Assembly (NCBI GenBank): GCA_030432295.1 | Contig: JAUIHI010000008.1 | Coordinates: 124,001-188,000, forward strand | DNA from: Anaerolineae bacterium | Lineage (GTDB): Bacteria; Chloroflexota; Anaerolineae; Caldilineales; Caldilineaceae | Length of the DNA stretch: 64,000 nt | Direction of reading: 5' to 3' | Shown here: positions 10,563-19,775 of the stretch, piece by piece | How the letters are laid out: each line of letters starts with the position of its first letter | Position numbering within the stretch: position 1 is the first letter of the stretch | Notes under the pieces: model-generated | What the model saw: the letters and a program-made list of their open reading frames with translations, nothing else | The model's database searches: none | Told to the model about the DNA's origin: nothing | Position numbers and translations under genes: made by a program

Positions 10563-10790
10563 TGAAAGGACACGGATAAATACGGATGGGACGGATTTTC
10601 ACGGATTCCATCTGTGAAATCTGCGTCCTCGGCGTAATCTGCGTTCGAATAGTGAGTCTACTGCAAAAAGGTCTGCCAGCCACTGATGAACACTGATAAA
10701 CGCTGATATTTCTCCTGTAAATCTCTGTGCCCTTTGTGTTCTTTGTGGTTCAAATGGCTTTTTGCAGTGGAGTCAATAGTGTCCGGTCAA
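10563..10790. repeat. Cluster of cyanobacterial-style intergenic repeats
   Basis: Several short repeat themes follow one another: ACGGATAAATACGGAT, GAAATCTGCGTCCTCGGCG, GATGAACACTGATAAACGCTGA and TGTGCCCTTTGTGTTC. Related copies occur at 15525-15589, 26358-26447, 40954-41030, 49039-49554 and 61090-61168. No gene is visible between 10312 and 10821. Confidence 0.65.
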
Positions 10791-10821
10791 TTTATCGTTA
10801 CCTACTTTTGGGAGTAATTCA

Positions 10822-12324
10822 ATGGCTGCCAACGAAAAAACTGATACCAAAGACGAATCCAAGAAACCCGACGAACCCAAAGAAGAACGCATCCAGACCA
10901 AACACAGCGTTGTCATCGACGGGCAGAAGATCGCCTACACCGCCACAGCAGGCACACTGCTGCTTAAGAGCGAAGAGGGCGACGCCAAAGCCTCGATTTT
11001 CTACATCGCCTACACCCGGGATGACGTAACCGATGCCGGGTCCCGCCCTCTCACCTTCTCCTTCAACGGTGGCCCCGGCTCCTCCTCCGTCTGGATGCAC
11101 CTGGGAATGCTCGGCCCGCGCATTGTGCAGATGGGCGAAAACGGCGCGGTCCCCGCACCCCCCTACAAACTGGTGGACAACCCCCACTCCCTGCTGGATG
11201 TGACCGATCTGGTCTTCATCGACCCGGTGAGCACGGGCTTCAGCCGTCCGGTCAAAGGCGAAAAGGCGGACCAATTCCACGGCTACGAGCAGGACATCGA
11301 ATCGGTGGGCGAGTTCATCCGCCTCATCACCACCCGGATGCAGCGCTGGTCCTCGCCCAAATTTCTCATCGGCGAGAGCTACGGCACGACCCGCGCCGCG
11401 GGACTGGCCGGTCATTTGCAGCAGCGCCACGGGATGGTCCTCAACGGAGCGCTGCTGATTTCCGTCATCCTCAACTTCCAGACCGCCCGCTTTGTGGTGG
11501 GCAACGACCTGCCCTACATTCTCTTCCTGCCCACCTACACCGCCACCGCCTGGTATCACCGCCGTCTCTCCGCCGAACTGCAAGCGCAACCCCTGTGGGC
11601 TGTGCTGGATGCGGTGGAAGCCTTCGCATTGGGCGACTATTCCGCTGCGCTGATGAAAGGTGCATCCCTCTCCGCCGAGGAGCAGTCCGCTGTGGCTGCC
11701 CAATTGGCCCACTTCACCGGTCTCAGCCAGGCGTACATCGAGCGCTCGAATCTGCGTCTCAATATATTCCGCTTCACCAAAGAGCTGCTGCGGGAAGAGC
11801 GGCGCACAGTCGGGCGCATCGACAGCCGCTTCACCGGTGCGGATCGGGACGCTGCCGGCGAAATGTTCGAGTACGACCCCAGCATCAGCGCCACCCAGGG
11901 CCTCTACACCGCCACCCTCAACGACTACGTGCGCCGGGAGCTGCGCTTCGAGAGCGACCTGCCCTACGAGATTCTCACCGGCCTCTATCTGAAATGGGAC
12001 TACAGCAAACACCAGAACCAATACCTGAATGTGGCCGAAACCCTGCGCAAGACGATGAGCCAGAACCCCTATCTGAAGATTTTCGTCGCCAACGGCTACT
12101 ACGACCTGGCGACCCCCTACTTCGCCACGGAATATACTTTCAATCACCTGGAAATCGAGTCGAGTTTGCAGCAGAACATCAAAATGGCCTGGTACGAAGC
12201 GGGCCATATGATGTACGTCCACCCGCCATCACTGGTGCAGATAAAAGCCGATATGGCCGCGTTTATTCAGGACGCGACAGATACAGAAGCCAAAGAACCG
12301 TTGGGTGTGCTGCCGGTCTGGTAG
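10822..12324 (+). CDS. Serine carboxypeptidase (peptidase family S10)
   Basis: 500 residues. The S10 signatures are in order: FNGGPGSSS near residue 90 (oxyanion region), IGESYGT near residue 183 (catalytic serine), YYDLATP near residue 430 (acid) and YEAGHMMY near residue 457 (catalytic histidine). These enzymes remove C-terminal residues from peptides at acid pH. The N-terminus is lysine- and glutamate-rich with no hydrophobic signal segment, so export by Sec is not supported. The gene ends 12 nt before the ribokinase-like gene, suggesting co-transcription. Confidence 0.88.
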   Translation: MAANEKTDTKDESKKPDEPKEERIQTKHSVVIDGQKIAYTATAGTLLLKSEEGDAKASIFYIAYTRDDVTDAGSRPLTFSFNGGPGSSSVWMHLGMLGPRIVQMGENGAVPAPPYKLVDNPHSLLDVTDLVFIDPVSTGFSRPVKGEKADQFHGYEQDIESVGEFIRLITTRMQRWSSPKFLIGESYGTTRAAGLAGHLQQRHGMVLNGALLISVILNFQTARFVVGNDLPYILFLPTYTATAWYHRRLSAELQAQPLWAVLDAVEAFALGDYSAALMKGASLSAEEQSAVAAQLAHFTGLSQAYIERSNLRLNIFRFTKELLREERRTVGRIDSRFTGADRDAAGEMFEYDPSISATQGLYTATLNDYVRRELRFESDLPYEILTGLYLKWDYSKHQNQYLNVAETLRKTMSQNPYLKIFVANGYYDLATPYFATEYTFNHLEIESSLQQNIKMAWYEAGHMMYVHPPSLVQIKADMAAFIQDATDTEAKEPLGVLPVW

Positions 12325-12336
12325 GGGGAATAGGCG

Positions 12337-13218
12337 ATGACAATTCTGAATTTTGGCTCTATCAACATCGATCACGTCTACCGGGTGGAGCATCTGGTGC
12401 GCCCCGGCGAGACAATTGCCAGCAGCGACTACCGCCAGTTCTCCGGGGGCAAAGGCTTCAACCAGTCGATTGCCTTGGCCCGGGCTGGCGCGTCAGTCAG
12501 CCACGCCGGGCGCATCGGCGGCGATGGGGTCTGGCTGCGGGAGCAGTTGGCCGGGGAGGGCGCGGATGTGGACTTTCTGGAAGTGGTGGATAGTCCCTCC
12601 GGCCACGCGCTGATTCAGGTGGACGCGGGCGGCGAGAATGCGATTATCCTCTTTGGCGGGGCCAACCGCACCTTCACGCAGGAAGATGCCCGCAAGATTC
12701 TGGACAATTTCGGCGCAGGGGATTGGCTGCTGCTGCAAAATGAAATCAGCGCGATGCCGGAGATTCTGCGCCTGGCCGGGGAACGGGGGCTGCGGGTCGT
12801 CTTCAACCCCGCTCCGATGGGCGCGGAGGTGTTGGACTATCCGCTGGATGGGGTATCGGTTTTTGTGGTGAACGAAACAGAGGGGGAAGCCTTCACTGGT
12901 GAGACAGAACCGGAGGCGATTCTGGCCGGGATGCGCAAGCGCTTTCCCGACGCAACGGTCGTCCTGACGCTAGGCGCAGCCGGGGCCATCTACGACGACG
13001 GCAGCCAGCGCATCGCCGTCCCTGCCCAGAAAGTGGAAGTGGTAGACACCACCGCGGCGGGCGACACATTTATCGGTTACTTCCTGGCCGGGTTGGCCGC
13101 GGGCGACGATCCCAAATCCGCGCTGGAAACCGCCACCCGCGCCGCGGCCATCTGCGTCACCCGCCCCGGCGCGGCTCCGTCCATTCCCCGGCGGGAGGAA
13201 GTCACCAGTGAACAGTAA
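12337..13218 (+). CDS. PfkB-family sugar kinase, ribokinase-like
   Basis: 293 residues. PfkB signature 1 is GGKGFNQSIALARAGA near residue 33. Signature 2 is DTTAAGDTFIGYF near residue 232, with the catalytic aspartate in GDTF and the anion hole next to it. NETEGEAF matches the ribokinase NExE motif. Likely reaction: ATP-dependent phosphorylation of ribose or another furanose. It follows the S10 gene by 12 nt, with no terminator between. The last codons (VTSEQ) are supplied by the foldback repeat at 13204, so the stop may have been moved by repeat insertion. Confidence 0.86.
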   Translation: MTILNFGSINIDHVYRVEHLVRPGETIASSDYRQFSGGKGFNQSIALARAGASVSHAGRIGGDGVWLREQLAGEGADVDFLEVVDSPSGHALIQVDAGGENAIILFGGANRTFTQEDARKILDNFGAGDWLLLQNEISAMPEILRLAGERGLRVVFNPAPMGAEVLDYPLDGVSVFVVNETEGEAFTGETEPEAILAGMRKRFPDATVVLTLGAAGAIYDDGSQRIAVPAQKVEVVDTTAAGDTFIGYFLAGLAAGDDPKSALETATRAAAICVTRPGAAPSIPRREEVTSEQ

Positions 13219-13261
13219 TCAGTCGTTAGTGCTGTCACGCCACTGATTACTGTTCACTGGT
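13204..13261. repeat. Foldback repeat, perfect 20-bp arms, overlaps gene end
   Basis: ACCAGTGAACAGTAATCAGT at 13204-13223 is exactly inverted at 13242-13261. The left arm encodes the last residues and the stop of the kinase. It lies between convergent genes and could serve as a transcription barrier. Confidence 0.85.
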
Positions 13262-13275
13262 GACTGATAATTTCG

Positions 13276-14442
13276 TTACCGCACCCCCAGCAACAACTCC
13301 ACCACCAACTGGTCCAGCCGCTCGTAGGGTTTGCCCCGTTTACCCAGGGCCACCCGATCAAAGGAATGGCCTTTTAGCGCCGCGGCCTTCTCGGGCAGAT
13401 AGGCGCCGCGCAGATGATCCATTGCGCCGTCGTCGGCTTTGACCTCAGCCAGCAGAGCCTGAATCTCCGCGTCCTGGCGGAACTGCTCGGCCTTCTCTTT
13501 CAGAATCAGATAGGTACGTATGCAGCCCGCGGCAAAAGCCTTGACATCTTCCAAATCGGAGGTGCGATAGGCGTGGGCGTCGTAGTGGCGGGGTCCGTCG
13601 TAGCCCACATCTTCCAGGAAGCGGACCAGAGAAAAGGCCTGTTTGAGGTTGTGGGAGCCGAAGCGGAAGTCCTGATCGTAGCGGGCGAAGTTCTGGTCGT
13701 TCAGGTCAATGTGGAAAAGTTTGCCCGCATCCCAGGCCTGGGCCACCGCGTGGGTAAAGTTCAGCCCGGCCATGTGCTCGTGGGCCATCTCCGGGTTGAC
13801 ACCTACCATTTCCGGGTGGTCCAGGGTTTCGATGAAGGCCAGCATATGGCCGGTAGTCGGCAGGTAAATGTCGCCCCGCGGCTCGTTGGGCTTGGCTTCC
13901 AGCGCGAATTTCAGGTCGTACTTCTGGTCCCGCACATACTCGCACAGGAAATTCATCGCCTCCCGGAACCACTTGCCCGCCTCCACCGGGTCCTTGCCGG
14001 AGTCGGTCTCTGTGCCTTCCCGACCGCCCCAGAAGACGTAGATGCCCGCGCCCAATTCCACGCCCAAATCGATGGCGTGGAGGGTCTTGTGCAGGGCATA
14101 GGCCCGCACCTCCGGGTCGTTGCTGGTGAAGGCGCCGTCCCGGAAGGCCGGGTCGGTGAAGAGATTGGTCGTTGCCATCGGCACGACCAGCCCCGTATCG
14201 GCCAGTGCCTTTTTGAAGTCCCGCACAATTTTGTCCTGCTCGGCTGCCGTGGCCGTGATAGGGACCAGATCGTTGTCGTGGAAGTTGACCCCCCACGCGC
14301 CGACTTCCGCCAGCAGGTGGACGATCTCCACCGGCGAGATCGCATCCCGCACGGGTTCGCCGAAGGGGTCCCGGCCTGGATTGCCGACGGTCCACAGGCC
14401 GAAGGTGAATTTATTGGCGGGGGAGGGTGTGTAATTGCTCAT
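13276..14442 (-). CDS. xylA: Xylose isomerase
   Basis: 388 residues, the length and style of class I (actinobacterial-type) xylose isomerases. Clear markers are [17 protein letters not shown] near residue 13, NFHDNDLVP with the catalytic histidine near residue 54, FWGGREGTE near residue 139, [13 protein letters not shown] with metal-site residues near residue 180, and HIDLNDQ near residue 245. It interconverts D-xylose and D-xylulose (or glucose/fructose) with two divalent metals. No xylulokinase gene is seen nearby; the adjacent ribokinase-like kinase is convergent. Confidence 0.95.
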   Translation of the reverse strand: MSNYTPSPANKFTFGLWTVGNPGRDPFGEPVRDAISPVEIVHLLAEVGAWGVNFHDNDLVPITATAAEQDKIVRDFKKALADTGLVVPMATTNLFTDPAFRDGAFTSNDPEVRAYALHKTLHAIDLGVELGAGIYVFWGGREGTETDSGKDPVEAGKWFREAMNFLCEYVRDQKYDLKFALEAKPNEPRGDIYLPTTGHMLAFIETLDHPEMVGVNPEMAHEHMAGLNFTHAVAQAWDAGKLFHIDLNDQNFARYDQDFRFGSHNLKQAFSLVRFLEDVGYDGPRHYDAHAYRTSDLEDVKAFAAGCIRTYLILKEKAEQFRQDAEIQALLAEVKADDGAMDHLRGAYLPEKAAALKGHSFDRVALGKRGKPYERLDQLVVELLLGVR

Positions 14443-14459
14443 TGGATTCTCCTGAGTGA

Positions 14460-14493
14460 AGAAGTTCGACTTTTTCTAAAAAGTCGAACTTCT
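14460..14493. terminator. GAAG-TCGAC family hairpin
   Basis: 16-bp perfect arms at 14460-14475 and 14478-14493. It lies between two minus-strand genes, upstream of xylA and after the amidohydrolase stop. On the minus strand it could end the amidohydrolase transcript. Confidence 0.6.
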
Positions 14494-14498
14494 GATGG

Positions 14499-15353
14499 CT
14501 AGGCCAGTCTATAAAAACGCACTGCGTTGTCGTGCAGTATCATCTCTTGCTCTGCCGGGGAATAGTGGGCGATCGTCTCTGTGGCCAGGGCAAACCAGCG
14601 GCGATAGTCCGCGGCCAGGTTGACCACCGGCCAGTCGGAGCCGAAGACCACCCGCTCCGGGCCGAAGCTGTCCAAAATGTGCTCTATATACGGGCGCACC
14701 TGATCCGCGGTCCAGTGCTCTTTGTCGGCTTCGGTGACGACGCCAGAAAGTTTGCAGTGAATGTCCGGTCGCTGGGCCAACTCCCGAATCTGGGACTTCC
14801 ACGGCTCGCTCAGCCCGGCTTCAATCCCCGGCTTGCCCATGTGGTCCAGGATGAAAGAAACATCCGGGCAGCGCTCCACCAGCCGTAGCACATCGCCCAA
14901 TTGAGAGTGGAAGATGCAGAGATCGAAGCTGAAGCCGTATTCGGGTAGAAGTTGCACGCCCCGCACAAAGTCTGCACCTGTGCTGAAACCCAGTGGCTCT
15001 GATTGGATCAGGCGGCGGATGCTTTTGACCAGAGGCAGTTTTTGCAGCGCAGCCAGTTCGTCCCGTACAGCTTCGCCCCGCTGCAAACGGGCGTGGGCCA
15101 CAACCCCCCGGATGCGCGGATCGTCCGCTGCCAGGGATGTCACCCACTCGGCTTCACGCAGGGCGTGGGCAGGCAGACAGTCCGCCTCCACAAAGACAAT
15201 CCCGGCCAGCTCATAGGGGAGTTCACCCCGGGCTGCGTCCAGGTCCGCGGGAAAGGTCGGCTGGCTGATAGCCGGCGCGTCTGCCAGCCAGGGATAGTCA
15301 ATGGCGTCAGGGTTCCAGAAATGGACGTGTGAGTCTATGTAGCGATTGGTCAT
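14499..15353 (-). CDS. Amidohydrolase family 2 protein, sugar-lactonase-like
   Basis: 284 residues. It has DSHVHFWNP at residue 8 (metal-binding HxH), ILDHMGKP near residue 165 and VFGSDWPV near residue 235 (catalytic aspartate). This matches the COG3618 group that includes L-fucono- and L-rhamnono-lactonases. It probably hydrolyses a sugar lactone in the cytoplasm. Genes for lactone oxidation, MR/MLE dehydration and xylose isomerisation lie in the same 15 kb, in keeping with a plant-sugar lifestyle. Substrate unproven. Confidence 0.85.
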   Translation of the reverse strand: MTNRYIDSHVHFWNPDAIDYPWLADAPAISQPTFPADLDAARGELPYELAGIVFVEADCLPAHALREAEWVTSLAADDPRIRGVVAHARLQRGEAVRDELAALQKLPLVKSIRRLIQSEPLGFSTGADFVRGVQLLPEYGFSFDLCIFHSQLGDVLRLVERCPDVSFILDHMGKPGIEAGLSEPWKSQIRELAQRPDIHCKLSGVVTEADKEHWTADQVRPYIEHILDSFGPERVVFGSDWPVVNLAADYRRWFALATETIAHYSPAEQEMILHDNAVRFYRLA

Positions 15354-15524
15354 TGGGGGCCTCGTCTTTGTGGGTGGATGAGGTGATAGACGCTATCCGA
15401 ATTGTAACCCTCTCGTATCTCCCGCGCAAACGGATGCGCTACTCGCCGTTTTCAATTTGCTACTAAAGCGATTTTGATCAAAAATTGAGCGATTCCCGGT
15501 AACCCCGTTAGCCAGAGAAGAGGG

Positions 15525-15589
15525 GACGCAGATTTTCATGATTTGGACTGATCTGCGCTGTTCTCTGTTTCTGCGTTCATCTGCGTCCA
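15525..15589. repeat. Foldback repeat (GGACGCAGAT theme)
   Basis: GGACGCAGAT at 15525-15534 is inverted at 15580-15589, with imperfect pairing between. It is part of the otherwise empty gap 15354-15611, where I see no gene. Confidence 0.6.
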
Positions 15590-15611
15590 TTTTTGCCTTC
15601 ACCCCAGGGAG

Positions 15612-16823
15612 ATGCCCGTGCAGCGTCAACTCGTTCTCGCCGTCTATGTGCCTACACTGATTCTTGCCTTTTGCACCGGTCTGCTAACGCCGATTTTGCC
15701 TATTTTTGTGAAGGAGGAATTTATCGGTTCCTACGGGATGATCGGTCTGGTCCTGGCCGCGGGCGCGATTGGGATGATTATCGGCGACGTGCCCGCGGGC
15801 GCGCTGGTGGGGCGGCTGGGGCAGAAACGGTCGATGCTGATCGGCATCGCAGGTATGGCCCTGGGAACCCTCGCCTTTACCTGGGCCTCGTCGGTCTACG
15901 AGCTGATTGTCTACGCCGTCTTTGTCGGTTTTGCCAGCACCCTCTGGAATATCTCCCGCCACGCCTATCTCGCCGAAGCTGCGCCGTCGAGTAAACGGGG
16001 CCGGGCGATTGCCATTTTTGGGGGTATCAACCGGGCTGGCTCTTTCGTCGGGCCGATTGTGGGTGGCGCGCTGGCCGGCGCGCTGGGGTTGCGTGCGCCC
16101 TTCTTTCTCTACGCGGGACTGGCACTGATCGCCCTCATCTTCCCAATCCTCTATCTGCCGGAGAGCGGTGTGCGTGCGCCCAGCCGGGGCGGAATACGCG
16201 GCCACACAGGCCATCTCTGGCGGGTTCTGCTGGAGAACTGGCGGGTGCTCTTTACCGCTGGCTCGGGCCAGCTCTTCGCCCAGATGATTCGTTCGGGCCG
16301 GGGGATTGTCGTGCCCCTCTTTGCCGCGGACATTCTGGGGCTGGATGTGCAGCAGATCGGGCTGATTGTGGGGCTTTCTTCCGCGGTGGATATGAGTATG
16401 TTCTACCCCGCAGGCTATGTGATGGACCGCTTCGGGCGCAAATTCGCCTATGTGCCCTCTTTTGCCATTCAGGCCCTGGGGATGGCACTCATCCCCTTCA
16501 CCACCAGCTTTTTTACACTGTTGCTGGCGACGGGGCTGATTGGTTTTGGCAACGGGCTGGGGTCCGGCACAATGATGACCCTGGGCGCGGACCTGGCCCC
16601 GCTGGATACGCGCAGCGAATTTTTGGGTCTTTGGCGGCTGATTGGAGATGGGGGCGCGTTTGGCGGCCCGATTGTGGTGGGATGGGTGGCCGTCCTGCTT
16701 GGCTTGTCCTCGGCCACATTTGTCATCGCGGGGGTCGGCCTGGCCGCGGCCCTGGCCTTAGGGACACTCGTGCCAGAGACACTACACCGCCCACCGCCAA
16801 AGCCGACACCTACGCCAGTCTAA
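15612..16823 (+). CDS. Major facilitator superfamily transporter
   Basis: 403 residues with about 12 hydrophobic segments, and the MFS loop 2-3 motif present as GALVGRLGQKRSM near residue 60, repeated in weaker form as YVMDRFGRKF near residue 270. It moves small solutes across the inner membrane; substrate unknown. Two starts compete: ATG 15612 sits directly on the GGGAG, while GTG 15618 lies 6 nt after it and is better spaced. A 256-nt gap with repeats precedes the gene. Confidence 0.87.
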   Translation: MPVQRQLVLAVYVPTLILAFCTGLLTPILPIFVKEEFIGSYGMIGLVLAAGAIGMIIGDVPAGALVGRLGQKRSMLIGIAGMALGTLAFTWASSVYELIVYAVFVGFASTLWNISRHAYLAEAAPSSKRGRAIAIFGGINRAGSFVGPIVGGALAGALGLRAPFFLYAGLALIALIFPILYLPESGVRAPSRGGIRGHTGHLWRVLLENWRVLFTAGSGQLFAQMIRSGRGIVVPLFAADILGLDVQQIGLIVGLSSAVDMSMFYPAGYVMDRFGRKFAYVPSFAIQALGMALIPFTTSFFTLLLATGLIGFGNGLGSGTMMTLGADLAPLDTRSEFLGLWRLIGDGGAFGGPIVVGWVAVLLGLSSATFVIAGVGLAAALALGTLVPETLHRPPPKPTPTPV

Positions 16824-16828
16824 GGGTT

Positions 16829-18115
16829 TTACATCTGTCCGCTTGGCTGAGCCAGGGCCAGCACCGCGTGGAGCAGCACATTCGCGCCCGCCACCAAATC
16901 CTCCGGCGGGGTATACTCTGCCGGGCTGTGGCTGCGTCCGTCTTTGGATGGCACAAAAAGCATCCCCGTGGGGGTGATAGCGGCCAGCATTTGGGCGTCG
17001 TGGCCCGCGCCAGAGGGCAGGGAATGGGTAGCATAGCCCAATGAATCCGCGGCCTGCTGGATGAGGGACTGCATTCCGCTGTCCATCGGCGTGGGATGGC
17101 TGCTGGAACGGGCATCCACTTGCGCGGCCAGACCCGGCCCTGCCGCAACTTCTTCCGCCAATCTCCGCAACGCTTCGTCGATGCCGTCCAACTCGGCCTC
17201 TGTGCCAGCCCGAAACTCCACCCAAACTGTCACCTCGCGTGGCGTTACATTCGCCACCCCCGGTTTCACCTCCACATTGCCACAGGTGACAACTGCTTCC
17301 GGGAAGTCCGCTGCCACCCGTTCGGGCGCTGCGGCGATGAAGCGGGCCGCAGCCACCAGTGCATCGGCCCGCAGCCCCATCGGTGTGGTCCCCGCGTGGT
17401 CCGCCCGGCCCAGAAATGTCAGATACCAGGCCCGGCGGCCAAAGATAGCGCTGACGACACCGATGGGCACATTTGCCGCTTCCAGCCGTGGCCCCTGCTC
17501 GATGTGCAATTCCAGATAACCGGCCAGAGAGTCGCCGGGTCGCCGCGCCGCCAGCACCGCCTCCGGGTCCAGTTGGCCGGGGACCTGCGCCCACATCGCG
17601 GGCAGATCGTCGAACTCTTCCGCCTCGTCCGCGGCGTCCAGAAAGGCGGCTATCGACGCTTCGGTGTGGACGCCAGTCAGCGCCCGGCTGCCGAAGAAAT
17701 AGCCGAAGCGCCCCTCCTCGTCGGTGAAGTTCACCACTTCCACGTGAAATGGCAATCGAACGCCGCTCTCTTGCAGGGTCAGCGCCACCTCTAATCCGGC
17801 CAGCACACCGAGCGCTCCGTCATACGCGCCGCCGTGGGGCACTGTGTCCAGGTGGGAGCCGATGAGCAGGGTGGGCGCGTCCTCGTCGTCGTACTCCAGC
17901 CGGGCCGAGAGATTGGCCGCCTGATCCAGCCGTACCCGCAGACCGCCCGCTTCGGCAGCCTCGCGAAAATAGCGCCGGGCCGCCCGATCTGCCGCGGAGA
18001 AGGGGCGTCGATCCCGTCCGCCCCCCGCCTCGTCGGGGAGCAGGCCGATCCGGGCCATTTCGTCGATTGTGGACAAAAAACGGGTTTGGTTGATGCGTAG
18101 GTTTGTGTGTGGCAT
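16829..18115 (-). CDS. M20-type amidase, N-carbamoyl-amino-acid hydrolase/allantoate amidohydrolase family
   Basis: 428 residues. Metal ligands lie in IGSHLDTVPHGGAYDGALGV near residue 83 and in TDEEGRF near residue 125. The lid/dimer domain has LHIEQGP near residue 190 and GRADHAGTTPM near residue 223. The last ligand is in GAGHDAQM near residue 385. The family cleaves N-carbamoyl-L-amino acids or allantoate, releasing ammonia and CO2 or a ureido acid. The ATG at 18115 begins the conserved region; the open frame upstream runs into repeat sequence. It is convergent with the MFS gene by 5 nt, and no hydantoinase is adjacent. Confidence 0.86.
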   Translation of the reverse strand: MPHTNLRINQTRFLSTIDEMARIGLLPDEAGGGRDRRPFSAADRAARRYFREAAEAGGLRVRLDQAANLSARLEYDDEDAPTLLIGSHLDTVPHGGAYDGALGVLAGLEVALTLQESGVRLPFHVEVVNFTDEEGRFGYFFGSRALTGVHTEASIAAFLDAADEAEEFDDLPAMWAQVPGQLDPEAVLAARRPGDSLAGYLELHIEQGPRLEAANVPIGVVSAIFGRRAWYLTFLGRADHAGTTPMGLRADALVAAARFIAAAPERVAADFPEAVVTCGNVEVKPGVANVTPREVTVWVEFRAGTEAELDGIDEALRRLAEEVAAGPGLAAQVDARSSSHPTPMDSGMQSLIQQAADSLGYATHSLPSGAGHDAQMLAAITPTGMLFVPSKDGRSHSPAEYTPPEDLVAGANVLLHAVLALAQPSGQM

Positions 18116-18132
18116 AGGAGTATGGGGGGTGA

Positions 18133-18364
18133 GATATTGGGTATTGGATATTTCGTAGGGATGATTTCCAATGCTCCCCACGAAATATCGTCGTGGTTTA
18201 TTTGGGCGGTTCGGTATCTTTACAATTCGAGAGGAGAGAGCACGCCCACGTGCGGCTGTGACTCGACTGCGACCGGCACGTGGGCGTGCCTACTCCTCGT
18301 ACCGAATTCTAAAGATCGTTCGACGGCGAAATGAACCACGCCGAAATATCCAATACCCAATATC
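18133..18364. repeat. Split 23-bp palindromic repeat (GATATTGGGTATTGG family)
   Basis: The left arm 18133-18155 and right arm 18342-18364 are exact inverses. In the intact relative at 32703-32772 the arms are only 14 nt apart; here about 186 nt, including a MITE-like element, separates them. A partial copy lies near 58885-58910. Confidence 0.8.
18192..18340. mobile_element. MITE-like element, copy 1
   Basis: 149 bp with imperfect inverted ends of about 30 bp (CGTGGTTTATTTGGGCGG at the left; the inverse of GGCGAAATGAACCACG at the right) and an inner inverted pair of CACGCCCACGTG type. A second copy lies at 43587-43773. It carries no gene and is inserted between the arms of another repeat. Confidence 0.65.
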
Positions 18365-18366
18365 AG

Positions 18367-19257
18367 TTATCGAAGTCCAGCAGGAATACGCGACTGATCT
18401 TCCACCAGCCCGACCAGCGTGGCCAGATTGCGAGCGTCGCTGCCGTCGCCGTCCTTGTCTTTGGGCGTTTCCAGCAGCATTCCAATGCCGTCCCAGCGCA
18501 GGTCGTTGAGGATGTGGCGGAAGCCTTCCAGCCCGACGAAGCCCTCGCCGATGTCGGTGTGGCGGTCTTTGCGGGTTCCCACGTCGTTTTTGCTGTCGTT
18601 GAAGTGCCAGCATTTGACGGTAGAGATGCCGATTGTCTCCTCAATCTCCGCCATCATCGCCGCATAGCCTTCTGGGGTGCGGAAGTCGTAGCCTGCACCC
18701 AGCGCGTGGCAGGTGTCCACGCAGACGCCGACCCGGCTCTTGTCCTCCACACCGTCGATAATCGCGGCCAGTTGACCGAAGGAATAGCCGAGAGTTGTGC
18801 CTTGGCCCGCGGTCAGTTCCAGCAGTGTCATTGTATCGGCGCATTCGGGCAATTCTTCGTGCAGACGGTTGAGCGCGGCAGAAATCCGAGCCAGGCCCGC
18901 CTCTTCGCCGCTGCCCGTGTGCGCGCCGGGATGGAGGACGACGTGACGAATGCCATAGGCTTGTGCCCGTTTCAATTCGTCCTTCTGTCCGCCGATGCTG
19001 CGCCCCCACAGGGGGTCTTTCGGCGAGGCCAGGTTGATCAGATAGGTGGCGTGGCTGACTGCGTATTCCACGCCCAGGGCAGGCATCTGTTCGTGCCAGC
19101 GGGCCGTGTCCGCCGGGTCCACTGGGGGGCCGCCCCACTGCCGGTTATTCTTCGTAAAAACCTGTACTGCGTTGCTGCCCACCGCGGCTGCGGAATCCAG
19201 CGCGTTGCTCACGCCGCCGGAAATGGACATGTGTGCGCCCAGCAATAGACCGGACAT
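18367..19257 (-). CDS. nfo: Deoxyribonuclease IV (AP endonuclease)
   Basis: 296 residues with the endonuclease IV TIM barrel: LLGAHMSISGG at the N-terminus, VLHPGAHTGSG near residue 107, LELTAGQG near residue 145 (metal glutamate), GVCVDTCHALGAGYD near residue 178, and HFNDSKNDVGTRKDRH near residue 217. It cuts the DNA backbone 5' to abasic sites in base-excision repair using three zinc ions. GAGGAG sits 7 nt before the ATG. It is single, with repeats on both sides. Confidence 0.95.
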   Translation of the reverse strand: MSGLLLGAHMSISGGVSNALDSAAAVGSNAVQVFTKNNRQWGGPPVDPADTARWHEQMPALGVEYAVSHATYLINLASPKDPLWGRSIGGQKDELKRAQAYGIRHVVLHPGAHTGSGEEAGLARISAALNRLHEELPECADTMTLLELTAGQGTTLGYSFGQLAAIIDGVEDKSRVGVCVDTCHALGAGYDFRTPEGYAAMMAEIEETIGISTVKCWHFNDSKNDVGTRKDRHTDIGEGFVGLEGFRHILNDLRWDGIGMLLETPKDKDGDGSDARNLATLVGLVEDQSRIPAGLR

Positions 19258-19443
19258 AAGTTGCTCCTCGTTTCGATGAAAAAGTGATACGGCGATACGG
19301 TGGAGTCCGCACCGTTCTGACCACTTTGGGGTGATCCCTCTTCTTCTGTTCCTATCCTACGTGCTAATGGGTTTACGGTCAAGAAGCGATTTCAGTGGGG
19401 GTATAGTTCATAATAGTCGGAGAGGTCACGAAACGCGTCAGAT

Positions 19444-19594
19444 CAGCGACGCTGATTGAGTGCCATCAGAATCCAAAGGATTCTGCGTCTTCGAGGCGTA
19501 TCGAAATCAAGGAGCGGGTCTACAATTACTGCTTTAATGACCCGCTTGGTTTCGATATGGCGGGAAACAGCACCCGCCTACTCAACCGGCGCTA
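19444..19594. repeat. 150-bp dispersed repeat, copy 1
   Basis: It shares with 58729-58859 the blocks CAGAATCC...GATTCTGCGTCT, GCGTATCGAAA, a GCGGGT pair, GGTTTCGATA and CTACTCAACCGGCG. The arms are partly self-complementary. No open frame is convincing in the gap 19258-19684. Confidence 0.7.
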
Positions 19595-19669
19595 GTCTCC
19601 GACGAATGTGAATTATACTCTTTCAGTCGGGGCGTGACTTAGTCCGACTCAACCGTTCTGTAAACATCC

Positions 19670-19724
19670 CCCACAAACAAACAACGCCCCGTGAACCGGA
19701 TTCTCCAACCCGGTTCACGGGGCG
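19670..19724 (-). terminator. Terminator of the Ro60 gene
   Basis: Read on the minus strand, a perfect 15-bp stem (arms 19710-19724 and 19685-19699) is followed by a T-rich tract, about 50 nt after the Ro60 stop. It marks the 3' end of the Y-RNA/Ro60 transcription unit. Confidence 0.85.
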
Positions 19725-19775
19725 CTGCCCGTCCTTATCTTTTTGCGAATCCCGCAATCGGTCTCCTCTCACGGC

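Noticed and set aside
10819-12222. 467-residue minus-strand frame opposite the S10 peptidase
   Set aside because: Antisense shadow; the plus-strand gene has all S10 catalytic motifs.
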